Below, in pieces: positions 1 through 10,900 of a stretch of DNA of 64,000 bases (position 1 is its first letter; each line of letters opens with the position of its first letter). Made by a program: the position numbers and the translations under genes. The notes below the pieces were generated by a model, which was not told the origin of the DNA, ran no database searches, and saw only the letters and a program-made list of their open reading frames with translations. This DNA comes from Apodemus sylvaticus (Eukaryota > Chordata > Mammalia > Rodentia > Muridae), in contig NC_067474.1 in the NCBI RefSeq assembly GCF_947179515.1, forward strand, positions 102,113,253-102,177,252. Direction: 5' to 3'.

Positions 1-1591
1 AACTCATCTTAGGACAGAAAATCCTGTCTGGTCCACAGGTCATGTGTTCTGAGCAATGGACAGTTAAGTCTAAATAGGAAGTCTGTGTGTCCTTTCTCTC
101 TGGCCTCCTATAACTGAAGTTCTCTGGAGAAGGAGAGGTCTGTGTGCAGTCCCCTTAGTAGGGATTCCCAGCCAAACTCACATCATTTTGATCAATAGAT
201 AATGCATTGTGAAACTGAGGCAACCATCCCTGCACTAGGAATGCTGTAAAATAGCATGTGAACCCACAGAAGAGATTCTTCATCTGCTGCTCTGCCTGCT
301 GAGGCCAGCAACAGTGAGTTCAGTCAATGCACTGAATTATGACTGTCTTTTGATCTGTGACCTCAAGAGTTCAGGTAACCTACTCCACAATGGCACATCT
401 ACATGGTGCAATGTGAATCTGTGTTCCATGCATGGTCAATCTTAATTGATGCAGATTAACTTAGTTTATACTTCTATTGGGACACCAAGATCTGTGGTTT
501 ACAGGGGCATGGCTCAACATTTCAGGGGCTATTGACCCCTCACTCTCTTTGAATTTTGAAGGACACTTGAACAGAGGAATACAATGTGTATCTGTATGTA
601 GAACTGCCAAGGAAATGCTACAACTTCATCAGCTCCTTTTAAGAGTAAGCTGTCAATTACAACAATTCCTCCTTGATGTTTTGTTCTGCCCTTTGACTCC
701 ATGGTCAGGAGAAAGATGTTTTTGTCTCTCTGAGTGACGAACATGCTCATATGATTGTTGCTATCCCTGGTTCTTCAATGGGAGGAGAGAATTCGGTAAT
801 AAAATTATATGTGATAAGGACATTTATTGGTAATCTGTGTCTTCCCAGAACACCAAGTGATATCATGGTGAGTTGCAGATCTGGTAATTGAAGAAGTCTT
901 TGCTGGGGATTATATTTATTGGATAAATGGATATTGGTGTGACTGCTAAACATGTTTCAGATTTGACTCCCTGTGTTGTTTCTATTTGGTTACTTTTAGT
1001 GCAATTTTCACCACTGTCATGGTTAATAATAAAAATGTTATGAAATAGCTCCAGATAGCGCCCTGCTCAGAAAGCATGTAATGTCATATTGTATTTCACA
1101 ACTTTAATTCAATAACTTGTTTTTATTAAAGAAAATTTGGGAATCAAGTCACAGAAATGGAAGGACTGAAACAGGAGAATGCAGTAGGTGCCAAAATACT
1201 GAGCTGTCATTCCTGCACACATAAACAGACTTGATTCAATGCACACCCAGTTCACCCAGAAAGGACCTTAGAGTCAGGGAGCATCACACAGCTGTCCATG
1301 AAGACATATCTGTGTACAGTAACACTGTAATCTGGACACTGCCAAGTTTGTCAAGCTTCAGGACTGAGAGAGTAAAAATGCCCATATCCAGTTCTCTGTG
1401 TCTGCTCTTCCTGAGTTGCAGTGACCAATACCCACTGTTGTAGAGCAGGGCACAGTATCATCTTAGTTAGAGAGGCAGTCCACCTGAATGATCTGACCAA
1501 CATCTGTGTGAAATGATTGAGCTGGAAGGCCAGTGTGAGGCACTGTGAGGAAGGCATCAGGAAGAGAGTGATTGTGTGTACTTAACACCCA

Positions 1592-1601
<10 letters not shown>

Positions 1602-1628
<27 letters not shown>

Positions 1629-1634
1629 CTCGCG

Positions 1635-1668
<34 letters not shown>

Positions 1669-1669
1669 T
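1602..1669. repeat. (CA)n microsatellite, unit 1
   Basis: CA dinucleotide run interrupted by two CTCGC-type breaks. It is the longest of the four orthologous CA tracts in the array. Confidence 0.95.
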
Positions 1670-2824
1670 GCACTTGTACAGACTAGCACATCTTAAACTC
1701 TTTGCACTTACAGGTGAGTTGAAGCCTACTCACTGCTTTCTTAATTATCAGATAAAGTGTATCTGGTCATATATCAAGGTCCTTGTTACAAGGAATTCAG
1801 TTTTTTAACAGGATGAAGAATTGGATCACTTTTCATTCTTTTAGAGGCAAACATCTATTGAGAAGAATACCGTTTGCTGAAGATGGTCTCTTATTTCCAG
1901 TGTGTACTTTTGTATCTTTTCTTAAAAATGAGATTTCAGTAAGTGTAAAGAATTGTGACTGGGTTATGTATTCTAATCCCTAAGTCTACCATCTCTTTAT
2001 ATTCCAATCCTATGCTCTTTTTAGCATCATAGATCTGTAATACATTGTGAGTTCAAGGCTGGTGACACCTGCACCCATTCTTTTATTTTCCAGTATTGCT
2101 ATAGACCTTGTACTCATTTTGTGAATAATAGTTAATTTTAATGAACTGCAACATATAGTTGTTACAGGATTTAGATTATAAAATCCCTATTGCACACACA
2201 AGCTATGTGTTCACATTTGCATACAGTGGGACAAGATGTTAATCAATGTCAAGGTTTTACCTGATTTTCTTTGACAGGATCTCTCACTTCAGAGAGGGTT
2301 TACCATTGCTGCCAGACTGATTGGCCTGTGAGCTTGTGATGGCTGTTCTTGGATATCAACTTGACTAAATGTGGGATTAGCTGGTAGTCCAAAAGGTAGG
2401 CACACACCTGTGATTTGGATTTGCTTAACTTGGAAAGAGAAAATCCACTTCTAATCAGGACCTACAAAATGGGAATATACAATTTTAACTTGGATCTTTG
2501 AGGTATAAAGGATCCGCTCTATGATGAGCCAGGCCTTCTGCTGGAAGTCTATGTAAACACATGAAGGAAAGATGCTTTTGCTGTTTGTCTGTGTGCTTTT
2601 TCCTTGCTAGCAATCTGTTCCTTCACTGATATTAGAGCCTAATGTTATTAGAATCTGGCACATAGTGAATAAAAGCTAGGAAATCTATCCTAGTGAAGAA
2701 TTACTGGATTCTTTGAATTTACACTCATACGCAGACATTTTCTGAGTTGTTTGGACATCATCCTGTAAGCCATGCTAATATCACACATGTAATACACATG
2801 TGCATGTATATTTCATATAAATAT

Positions 2825-2844
2825 GTGTGTGAATGTGTGTGTGT

Positions 2845-2935
<91 letters not shown>
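2825..2935. repeat. (TG)n(GA)n compound microsatellite, unit 1
   Basis: About 50 bp of TG repeat passes directly into about 58 bp of uninterrupted GA. On the opposite strand it gives spurious Ser-Leu and Thr-His open frames. Confidence 0.95.
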
Positions 2936-2938
<3 letters not shown>

Positions 2939-3924
2939 CTATAAATTCAAGAACATTGGAAATCACTGACTAGTACACTATTCCAGGTACATGTCTCCCC
3001 CTAGTGCCTAGTGTCAGTTCTCCTCCACAATGCTTTATGTGATTTCTGAGAAACCAGTCAGCTATTTTTTTTATTTACTATGAGAACTTTCCTGAGTCAG
3101 CTATCTCTCCTATTGCCTATTTTAATTGTTATGTAAGTCTCCAAAATTTACAGTATTTGTGTCTAAAAAGGTACAAATCACAGTGATATTCACAAAAAAT
3201 AGGTGACAAATAATGACACTGATATTTAACTTATAAAAAAGGGAGATTGTGCTGTTTTCTTCAGGAACTCAAATAAGTAAGACAGAGTTTCTGATTCTTC
3301 AGTTCATTGAGATGGAAACAAAACATTATGAGTAGTCCTGCTTCATTTTCATCTCTGTGAAATTACACAGAGAAAAAATGCAAGAAAAAAATGAGGATCT
3401 CCAAGCAAAGACTGTGGTGTGAATACTGGTCTGTTGGCATTATAAATCAACCAGGACTTTTTTTGTCACGTGCTTTGGAGTCAGGAATGTGCAATAGTGT
3501 AGTAAATTTCTGAGAGTAAAAGCAAAGTGCTGAACTGCTTGAATAAGATTTGAAAGTGATAGTACACAGATAGCTAAGAGACCTAGTACAAATAAAACAA
3601 AATCAGAACAATATTCCAAGCAATGCGAGAAAATCAGGAAAATGGTGCTATAAACACAGAGAAGAAATCTTAAGCTGAAAAGAATTCAGTATGTCAAAAA
3701 AATGTGTACAGAGGTCCACAGCACATATGAGGTACTTTTGTCACAAATGAGTGAGCATGTGAAAGTGGGATTGTGTGCTTATGTGTCTGTGTGAAAGAGA
3801 AAAAGATAAACAGAGAGAAAGGGCAGAAGGGAGGAATGGAGGTAGAGAGAGAGAGATTGAGATTGTGTGCATACACAAGCCTGCAATGTTGTGATTGTTG
3901 TGATGAGGGCTCCTGTACTGGCCT

Positions 3925-4381
3925 TGGTTCTCTATTGCAACAGATTCTCCTCTCTCCTGCCTGAAGGACAGGAAGGACTTTGGATTCCCCTTGGAGAAGT
4001 TGGATGCCCAGCAGATCCTTAAGGCTCAAGCCATCCCTGTCCTGTTTGTGCTGACCCATGAGGTCCAGAACATCTTCACATCAAAGGACTCATCTGCTGC
4101 TTGGAATGCAACCCTCCTAGACTAATTCTGCAATGACCTCCACCAGCAACTCAATGACCTCAAAGCCTGTGTGATGCAGCAGGTCGGGGTGGGGGACAGG
4201 AACATCCCAGACCCATGAAGACTCCCTGCTGGCTGTGAGGAAATGCTTCCACAGGATCAATGTATACCTAAGAGAAGAGAAACACAGCCCCTGTGCCTGA
4301 GAGGTGGTCAGAGCAGAAGTCTGTAGGGCCCTCTCTTCCTTAGCCAAGTTGCAGGGAGGTCTTAGTGAGGAGCAGGAGTGA
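3925..4381 (+). pseudogene. Type I interferon pseudogene, copy 1
   Basis: Interferon-alpha-like coding sequence without start codon or signal peptide: homology begins just before the Cys-Leu-Lys-Asp-Arg-Lys-Asp-Phe-Gly-Phe region. A TAA at 4123-4125 replaces the residue after the conserved Leu-Leu-Asp (one change from a serine TCA codon), a frame shift follows near 4190, and a TGA at 4298-4300 replaces the tryptophan of the conserved Cys-Ala-Trp-Glu-Val motif. The old stop is TGA 4379-4381. The C-terminal text (Arg-Ala-Glu-Val, then Arg-Ala-Leu-Ser-Ser) is closer to classical IFN-alpha than to the intact gene ~7 kb downstream, so it is an older neighbour gene, not a recent copy of it. Confidence 0.9.
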
Positions 4382-4726
4382 GTCCTGAGAAAAAATGGAG
4401 AGGACTCTCCTGGACTAGGGAACTGTACTTCACTGTCTGGATTCTACAGTCTCAAAAGTATCAGTCATTTTGACATGAATTCAATCAAGTTGCCTAGATG
4501 CTTCTGCAGTCGTGAGCAATGCTTTGTAAACCTCTAAAGGCATTTGTTCTCCAGCCATTCAGATTTGTTTATTTATTTAGTATATAATTTATTTTCTGCT
4601 TTAATTTGATGCAGATTTACATTTTTTTGGTATAACAATTACATATATATCCAGTTAATTTTCTATGTTCTATAAATTATTTTCAAACAAATCTGTTTTG
4701 ACTTTTTCATTCTTTACATCTTTTCA

Positions 4727-5300
4727 AATACTATCAATGTTTTTTTATTGGATATTTTCTTTATTTACATTTCAAATGTTATCCCCTTTCCTGCCCCACC
4801 CAACAAATCCCTATCCCATACTCCCTCTCCCTGCTCCTTTGAGGTTCATTCACCACAAACCCACCCAATTCCACCTCCCCAAACTTGAATTCTTCTATGT
4901 TGGGGCATCAAGCCTTCACAGGACCAAGGACCTCTCCTCCCATTGATGCCTTACAAGGCCATCCTCTGCTACATATGTGGCTGGATCCATGGGTCCATCC
5001 ATGTGTATTCCTTGGTTGGTGGTTTAGTCCCTGGGAGTTCTGGTGTGTCTGGTTGGTTAACATTGTTGTTCTTCCTATGGGGTTGCAAATCCCTTCAGCT
5101 CCTAGGGTCCTTTCTCTAACTTCTTCATTGGGAACCCAGTGCTCAGTCCAATGGTTGGCTGCCTCTGACTTTGTCAGGCTATGTCAGATCATCTCAGAAG
5201 ACAGCTATATCAGGCTCCTTTCAGCAAGCCCTTCTTGGCATCCATAATAGGGTCTAGGTTTGGTGACTGTACACAGGGTGGATCTTTAATACTATCAATG
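4727..5300 (-). mobile_element. LINE-1 3' end with target-site duplication, unit 1
   Basis: 5'-truncated LINE-1 consisting of 3' UTR, inserted antisense. The poly(A) remnant reads as T-rich sequence at about 4740-4747, and the L1 body runs to 5287. The 13-bp sequence AATACTATCAATG occurs at 4727-4739 and again at 5288-5300, a target-site duplication typical of L1 retrotransposition. Confidence 0.88.
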
Positions 5301-7614
5301 ATTTAAACTAAAACTCTGCAGTATAAAAGTTAGATACAAGGTCATTGTGCAAACTATTGTGGATGTGTATGTCAATGCTTAGTGTTTACATGATTAGATA
5401 TACACATCTCCTGCTTCTCATTCATTGATGGTAAAATCTAAATTTTTACATTTCTCCAGTACACAGTAATCTTCAGTATATGCAACCAGCACAGTGTACA
5501 GAACGAAGGCAGTATATATTTCTTCTGTAAAATTGTGACTTTTTCTTTTTTGGTGAATTCATCCCTAGACTTACCAGTCTCTGACTTCCCTTACTCAGGT
5601 CCTCATGTACTATGTGTTCAACTGAAAACAAAAATCCTTCACATGAACTCTACAGCTAAAAGTCATAGTCTTGTATCATTTATGAATCCTAAACCAAGGG
5701 GGATATGACTTCCAGGATGAGTTCTGAAGTCATGCTTGTAAGTGCACTCCTGTGCAGTTAGGTCCAAGATGGAGGGCTGAGGATGAGATTCTATAGCTAG
5801 TGCTAGTAAATGTGATAGCTACTGAATAAGTGCCATGGGATTTTAGAAGAAGCACCATCTTTGGGTCAGACTCTGTCAGGATTTGTGTAGGACAGGCAAA
5901 TGCTAGTGGATTACTTTCCTGGAGATGGCCCACTGTTTTTTTGAATGCTTTATTATGGGTGAGCTCTGAGAGGCAAGGCTCTGAAAGACATCATCTCACT
6001 ATTGCTTCTTGCTATATACATGACTGCCCCATCACTATTAAACACTCTAACAATTCCTGGGCATCAAACCATTCTATTTGGTAAATTTCATGCAGATCAA
6101 CATAAAGATGAATTTTCATGAATTAAGATTGTTTAGATAAATTAGTGATTTTATAAAATTCCTGATTTGATTCAAATAACTTCAGGAAGAACCTTTTTTA
6201 ATTTTTTTCATTACATATTTGCTTTATTTACATTTTAAATGTTACCCCACTTCCCCTTTTCCCCTCTGAAAACCCCTATCCCATCCCCCTTCTTCCTGCT
6301 CACCAAACCCTCCTCCCACTTTCCTGACCTGGTATTCCCCTAGTCATCAAGCCCAGAGAGGAACAAACAATGGCCTTCCTTCTCACTGATGTCCAAAAAG
6401 GTCATCCTCTGCTAAATAGTAAGACCATTTTAAGAAATGGTTTTAGGTTTTCTTTTGTTTTGTTTTGTTTTGTTTTTCTAGAAAGATGTAATAAAGTTAG
6501 AATCAGGAATAGAATGTGCCCACTCATAATAGTAAGTAGTGACTGCATAATAAGAAACACAATGAGCTTTCATAATTACACTAAAAAGCATAACAAGCTT
6601 GGGACAAATTTGTGTTCAAAGAAAAACATTCAGGTTCAAGGATGAAGCCAAAGGTGTGCACTATAATGCAAGGCCATGTAAAAAGTATTGCTTTTAATTT
6701 ATAATGATCTTAGAGTATGCAACACTCCTTCGAACTTGTTACTGATACCTTCTGTAACTCCCCAATTTTGTGACATTTTACCTATGAGATGATTCTTCCA
6801 TCCATAGAGAACATTTTGTTGAAAAGCTATAGGAAGCTGAAAGAAGCAAAAAAGGTTGTACAGCCAATTACTTATTCACTCAGTGAGTGTGTGTATGGGG
6901 GGCGGTCACCTGTGTGTTATCTGAGTGACTTCTTTGTTTTCTTTTTACTCTCCAGCTCAAAAAGAGCTAACTTTCTTTTTGAGCCTCTTGCCTGGACTAT
7001 GAGAGGCTCCTGACTTACTTGCCAAAGAAAGGAGGTCTAGTCACAAATTCTTTTACTTAATTCCTTGCTGCTAAGCAGCATGTGATAACCAACAGATATT
7101 GGCCCTTATTTAAACACAAATAATAAGAGAAATAGAGTTGTTTCCCCCGGGGTTATTTAAGCATAACTAGTTAAGTTTTAGCGCTTATTGAAACACAGAG
7201 CAATAACAGGTAATATAGAGTTTTCAGTGCTTACTTAAGCACAGAACAATAATAAAGTGGCAAGTTCCCAAAGTTTAAAAATGCATGGGGAGTTAAAAAT
7301 ACGGATACAGAATTTCATAAAGTACAGAGATTTATAAAACAAAGATACTGGGCTGTGCCCAGTATGCACAAGTTCTCAGTAGCCAGAGGTTAAGCTTAGT
7401 GACTGTGGAGTGAGGGTGTGGCCGCATTGCAGACTTCAAAATGCCCGCGTTTGGTTTCCCCAGCAAATGCTGGGTTCTTCTGTACTGTTTCCTGTGGAGA
7501 CTGGCTGATTTTGCATTCTCACAAGCAAGTGCACAGGGCTTCCAGTCTCCACCTAGGAGTCCTTCCTCTGCTCGGTCTTCCCTGAGTTAAGAAAGTCTTT
7601 TATTGGTTTGGGCA
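5301..7614. other. Gene-free segment with a second L1 3' fragment, unit 1
   Basis: No coding gene. It contains the L1 fragment at about 6190-6425, and a ~570-bp part (about 5888-6462) absent from units 2 and 3. The stretch at about 7020-7610 has an LTR-like feel on the minus strand (an AATAAA near its end), but I could not define paired ends and do not call it. Confidence 0.5.
6190..6425 (-). mobile_element. LINE-1 3' UTR fragment, unit 1
   Basis: Antisense L1 3' end: T-rich start, then the typical text 'tttgctttatttacatttt' and pyrimidine-rich 3' UTR. It is present only in units 1 and 4. In unit 4 the flanks (AAGAACCTTTTTTAA and AAGAACATTTTAA) look like a decayed target-site duplication. 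Confidence 0.75.
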
Positions 7615-8124
7615 TGTATCCTGCAAGGGAGCATCTTACCGGCAGGGAGTCCCTTGGTTAGAGGGAGCCCTGAGGTCTGAGGTCACCACCATCTTGGCTC
7701 CTGTAACCAAGCAGCCAGCTCAGCCAGGTAAGGAGGGAAAAACAGAGAGAAAGATCAATCAGGACACAGTCCACCTGGGTTCCTTCTACATGTAGATGCG
7801 GGACAGCTCTACAGCTATCTGGCCATGCAAGGGAGCATCTGACCTGCAGTGAGTCCTGTGCTTAGAGGGAGTCTTGCTCTCAGAGATCTGTGCCACTTCT
7901 GTCACAAGGATGATCCCACTTTCTGATACTCTCTAGAGAACTGGCAGGGGCTGGTTAATCACCACTGCCCGATCCACCTGATGTGGTTGACCTGTGCCAC
8001 ATCTGACATGGGGAAGATCCAGATACTCTCTGAAGAACTGGCAGGAGCAGGTTATATGACCTTTGTATGTTCTAACATGGGGAAGAGCATACTTCCTGAT
8101 ACTCTCTAGAGAACAGGCAGGAGC

Positions 8125-8290
8125 ACAGCATTCAGGAACTGGCAGGAGTAGATCATTCGAGAACTGGCACCAGTAGGTGCATTTGAACTGGTAGAAGCAG
8201 CACATTCGAGAACCAGAATCAGCAGAGCATTTGAAATCTGGCAGCAGCAGAACATTTGAGAAATAGCAGCCTGCAGGGCATTTGACCCTT
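8125..8290 (+). repeat. Degenerate ~25-bp tandem repeat in L1 5' UTR, unit 1
   Basis: About seven imperfect copies of a motif like 'cattcgagaactggcagnag', each 24-27 bp. It keeps a minus-strand frame open, but shows no sign of encoding a protein. Confidence 0.7.
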
Positions 8291-8449
8291 GCTAAGTCTG
8301 CCACAGGAAAGACCCCGTCACCTGACTTCTGGAGAACCAGCTGTTAACAGGACATTGGTGAGAAAAGGAATCCCAGGAGTACAGAAACAACGGCCAGCAG
8401 GAGAGTAAAGATAGAGACAGCAAGACCAGCTAACACCTGAGATAACAAG

Positions 8450-9325
8450 ATGGCCAAAGGCAAATGCAAGACCATTACCAACAGTAACCCAGGCAACATG
8501 GCACCATCAGAACCCAGTTCTCCTGCAACAGCAAATCCTGCATACTCCATCACATCAGAAAAGCAAGAGACAATTTTAAAATCATATCTCACATGGTTGA
8601 TGGAGGACTTCAAGAAGGACATAAATAATTCCCTTAAAGAAATACAGGAGAGCATGGGTCAACAGGTAGAAGCACATAAAGAGGCAATACAAAAATCCAA
8701 TAGGGAATTATAGGAGAACATGGGTCAACATGTAGAAGCCCTTAATGAGGAATCATAAAAATCCCTGAAAGGAACACAGGAGAACATGGGTCAACTGGTA
8801 GAAGCCCTTAAAGACGAATCACAAAAATTCCTTAAAGAATTTCAGGAAAGAACAAACAAACAAGTGAAGGGACTCAGCAAAACTATCCAGGATCTAAAAC
8901 TGGAAATAGAATCAATAAAGAAGTCACAAAGTGAAACATCTCTGAACATAGAAAACCTTGGAAAGAATTCAGGAGTCATAGACACAAGCATCAACAACAG
9001 AATACAAGAACAAGAGATAGAAGAAAGTATCTCAGATGCTGAAGATTCCATAAAAAACATTGACTCAACAGTCAAAGAAAATGCAAATTGCAAAAAGCTT
9101 GTAACCCAAAACATCCAGGACACAATGAGAAGACCAAACCTAAGGATTATAGGTATAGATGAGAGTGAAGATTTACAACTGAAAGGACCAGCTAATATCT
9201 TCAACAAAATTATGGAAGAAAACTTCCCTAACCTAAAGAGAGAGTTGCCTATGAACATAAAAGAAGCCTACAGAACGCCAAACAGATTGGACCACAGCAG
9301 GAATACATTGATGCAAAAATATTGA
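8450..9325 (+). pseudogene. LINE-1 ORF1 remnant, unit 1
   Basis: Starts at the ATG of Met-Ala-Lys-Gly-Lys-Cys and shows the coiled-coil-rich N-terminal half of L1 ORF1p, an RNA-binding chaperone of the L1 particle. In-frame stops TAG 8711-8713 and TAA 8756-8758 disable it. The end runs through the conserved Lys-Glu-Ala-Tyr-Arg-Thr-Pro-Asn-Arg motif and then straight into ORF2 text, so the C-terminal RNA-binding domain is lost. Confidence 0.88.
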
Positions 9326-9330
9326 ACAAA

Positions 9331-10479
9331 ATCTTGTTCAACTGAATCCAAGAATGCATCAAAACTATAATTCAGCACAATCAGGTAAGCTTCATCCCAG
9401 GGATGCAGGGATGGTTCAATATATAGAAATCTGTCAATGTAAACCACTGCATAAACAAACTAAAGGAAAAAAAACACATGGTCATTTCAATAGATGCTGT
9501 AATGACTTTTGGCAAAATCCAGCATCCCTTCATGATAAAACTCTTGGAGAGATCAGGAATCCAAGGCCCATACCTAAACATAGTGAAAGCAATATACTGC
9601 AAACTAGTAGCCAACATCAAGTTAAATGGAGAGAAAATTGAAGCAATCCCACTAAAGTTGGGGACCAGACAAATCTGCCCACTCTCTCCCTATCTACTCA
9701 ATATAGTACTAGGAAGTCCTAGCCAGAGCAAGCAGGCAGCAAAAGGAGGTCAAAGGTATACAAATTGGAAAGGAATAAGTCAAAATATCACTATTTTCAG
9801 ATGATATGATAGTATACTTAAGCAAACCTAGGACTTCCACCAGAGAGCTCCTAAAGCTGATAAACAACTTCAGCAAAGTGGCTGGATAGAAAATTAACTC
9901 AAGAAAATCAGCAGCCTTCCTCTAGTCAAAGGATAAACAAGAGGAGAAAGAAATTAGGGAAATGACACCTTTCATAATAGTCCCAAATAATATGTCATAC
10001 CTAGGTGTGACCCTAATGAAGCAAGGGAAAGATCTATATGATAAGAACTTTAAATCTCTGAAGAAAGAAATTGAAGAAAGTCTCAGAAGGTGGAAAGATC
10101 TCCCATGTTCATGGATTGGTAGAATCAATGTAGTAAAAATGGCCATCTTGCCAAAAGCAATCTACAGATTCAATGCAATCCCCATCAAAATCCCATATCA
10201 ATTCTTCATAGATACAGAAAGAGCAATTCTCATATTCATCTGGAATAACAAAATACCCAGGACAGCAAAAACTATTCTGCCCAACAGAAGATCTTCTGGG
10301 GGAATCACCATCCCTGACCTCAAGCTCTACTACAGAGCAGTAGTAATAAACTGTTTGTTATTGGTATGCAGACAGGCAGGAAGATCAATGAAATAGAATT
10401 GAAGACCCAAAAATGAACCCAAACACCTATGGTCACTTGTTATTTGACAAAGGGGCTAAAAACATCCAGTGAAAAAAGA
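9331..10479 (+). pseudogene. LINE-1 ORF2 reverse-transcriptase remnant, unit 1
   Basis: Begins inside the reverse-transcriptase domain and passes the Phe-Ile-Pro-Gly-Met-Gln-Gly-type motif (partly decayed), the Ala-Phe-Asp-Lys region (altered here to Thr-Phe-Gly-Lys), and a Phe-Ser-Asp-Asp version of the Phe-Ala-Asp-Asp catalytic motif near 9797 in another frame. The 144-codon frame at 9962-10396 is the downstream ORF2 segment. Several frame shifts and stops make it non-functional. Confidence 0.87.
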
Positions 10480-10738
10480 TATAAGTAAAATAAAAATGAT
10501 TGTAAAATGAATTACAATGACTTTAAACACAATACCAGAAGATTTTGTGTTTGTAATAGATGTGTAAATTTCTAACAGAAACTGTAGTTCTGTGGAATAG
10601 TGATTAATGACAATTTAAGTGTAATTAAAGAGAAACCTTGTAGAGTAACTTTCTGAGGGCAACATTGAAAGAGAAAGCAATGATGGAACCCAAACTCTTG
10701 AGAAAAAAATGCCCAGACACAGCAGAGAGTGAGGTAAA

Positions 10739-10790
10739 GAAAGTGAAAAGAGAATTGGGGAGCAAGGGGAGGGAATTCAGAAAGGGGAAA
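10739..10790 (+). promoter_or_regulatory. Virus-response-type enhancer, interferon copy 1
   Basis: GAAAGTGAAAAG at 10739-10750 fits the tandem GAAANN pattern bound by IRF3/IRF7 in IFN-alpha promoters, followed by GAATTGG and a second AGAAAGGGGAAAC block near 10780. It lies 55-65 bp upstream of the TATA box, the usual spacing in this family. Binding is inferred from motif and position. Confidence 0.75.
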
Positions 10791-10804
10791 CTTGTGTTTG
10801 CCCC

Positions 10805-10812
10805 TATTTAAG
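10805..10812 (+). promoter_or_regulatory. TATA box, interferon copy 1
   Basis: TATTTAAG, the TATA variant of type I interferon genes, 96 bp before the ATG. It predicts transcription starting near 10835 and a ~65-nt 5' leader. Confidence 0.8.
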
Positions 10813-10900
10813 ATAGATGCACACAGCAGGCTTGTCAGACAACCTAGAAGAAAAGACTCAAACACAGCCCAGAGAGCCATCAGCATCTGCAAGACTCACA

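Larger units (their letters stand above)
1..3920. other. Gene-free 5' part of unit 1
   Basis: No gene with coding character is visible. Open frames here are short and match microsatellite translations or have no recognisable domain. The stretch at about 2320-2660 reads like an old interspersed repeat (opening around 'ggctgttcttggatatcaac'), but I cannot name its family. The CA and TG/GA microsatellites inside are listed separately. Confidence 0.6.
7615..10479 (+). mobile_element. Internally deleted LINE-1, unit 1
   Basis: Sense-oriented rodent L1. The 5' UTR contains two ~210-bp monomer-like repeats (starting about 7615 and 7824), followed by a degenerate ~25-bp repeat (8125-8290), ORF1 from 8450 and an ORF2 remnant from about 9331. 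About half of ORF1's C-terminal part, ORF2's endonuclease and the start of the reverse transcriptase are missing. It ends near 10479, where unit 4 shows the L1 originally continued; the 3' half was deleted. Confidence 0.88.

Noticed and set aside
3694..4059. Minus-strand 121-codon frame over the interferon pseudogene
   Set aside because: Composed of antisense pseudogene and purine-rich repeat, with no independent features.
8125..8290. CRISPR-like array suggested by the ~25-bp repeat
   Set aside because: Repeats are contiguous and degenerate, with no spacers, in a mammalian L1.
7933..8304. Minus-strand open frame of 123-131 codons, conserved in all units, rich in Cys and Leu
   Set aside because: It overlaps the L1 5' UTR repeat and is open because of the repeat period; no domain or start context supports a gene.
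10817..10900. In-frame upstream ATG that would add 28 residues to interferon copies 1-3
   Set aside because: It lies only about 5 bp after the TATA box, upstream of the expected transcription start, the extra residues would bury the signal peptide, and in copy 4 a 2-bp insertion puts it out of frame.
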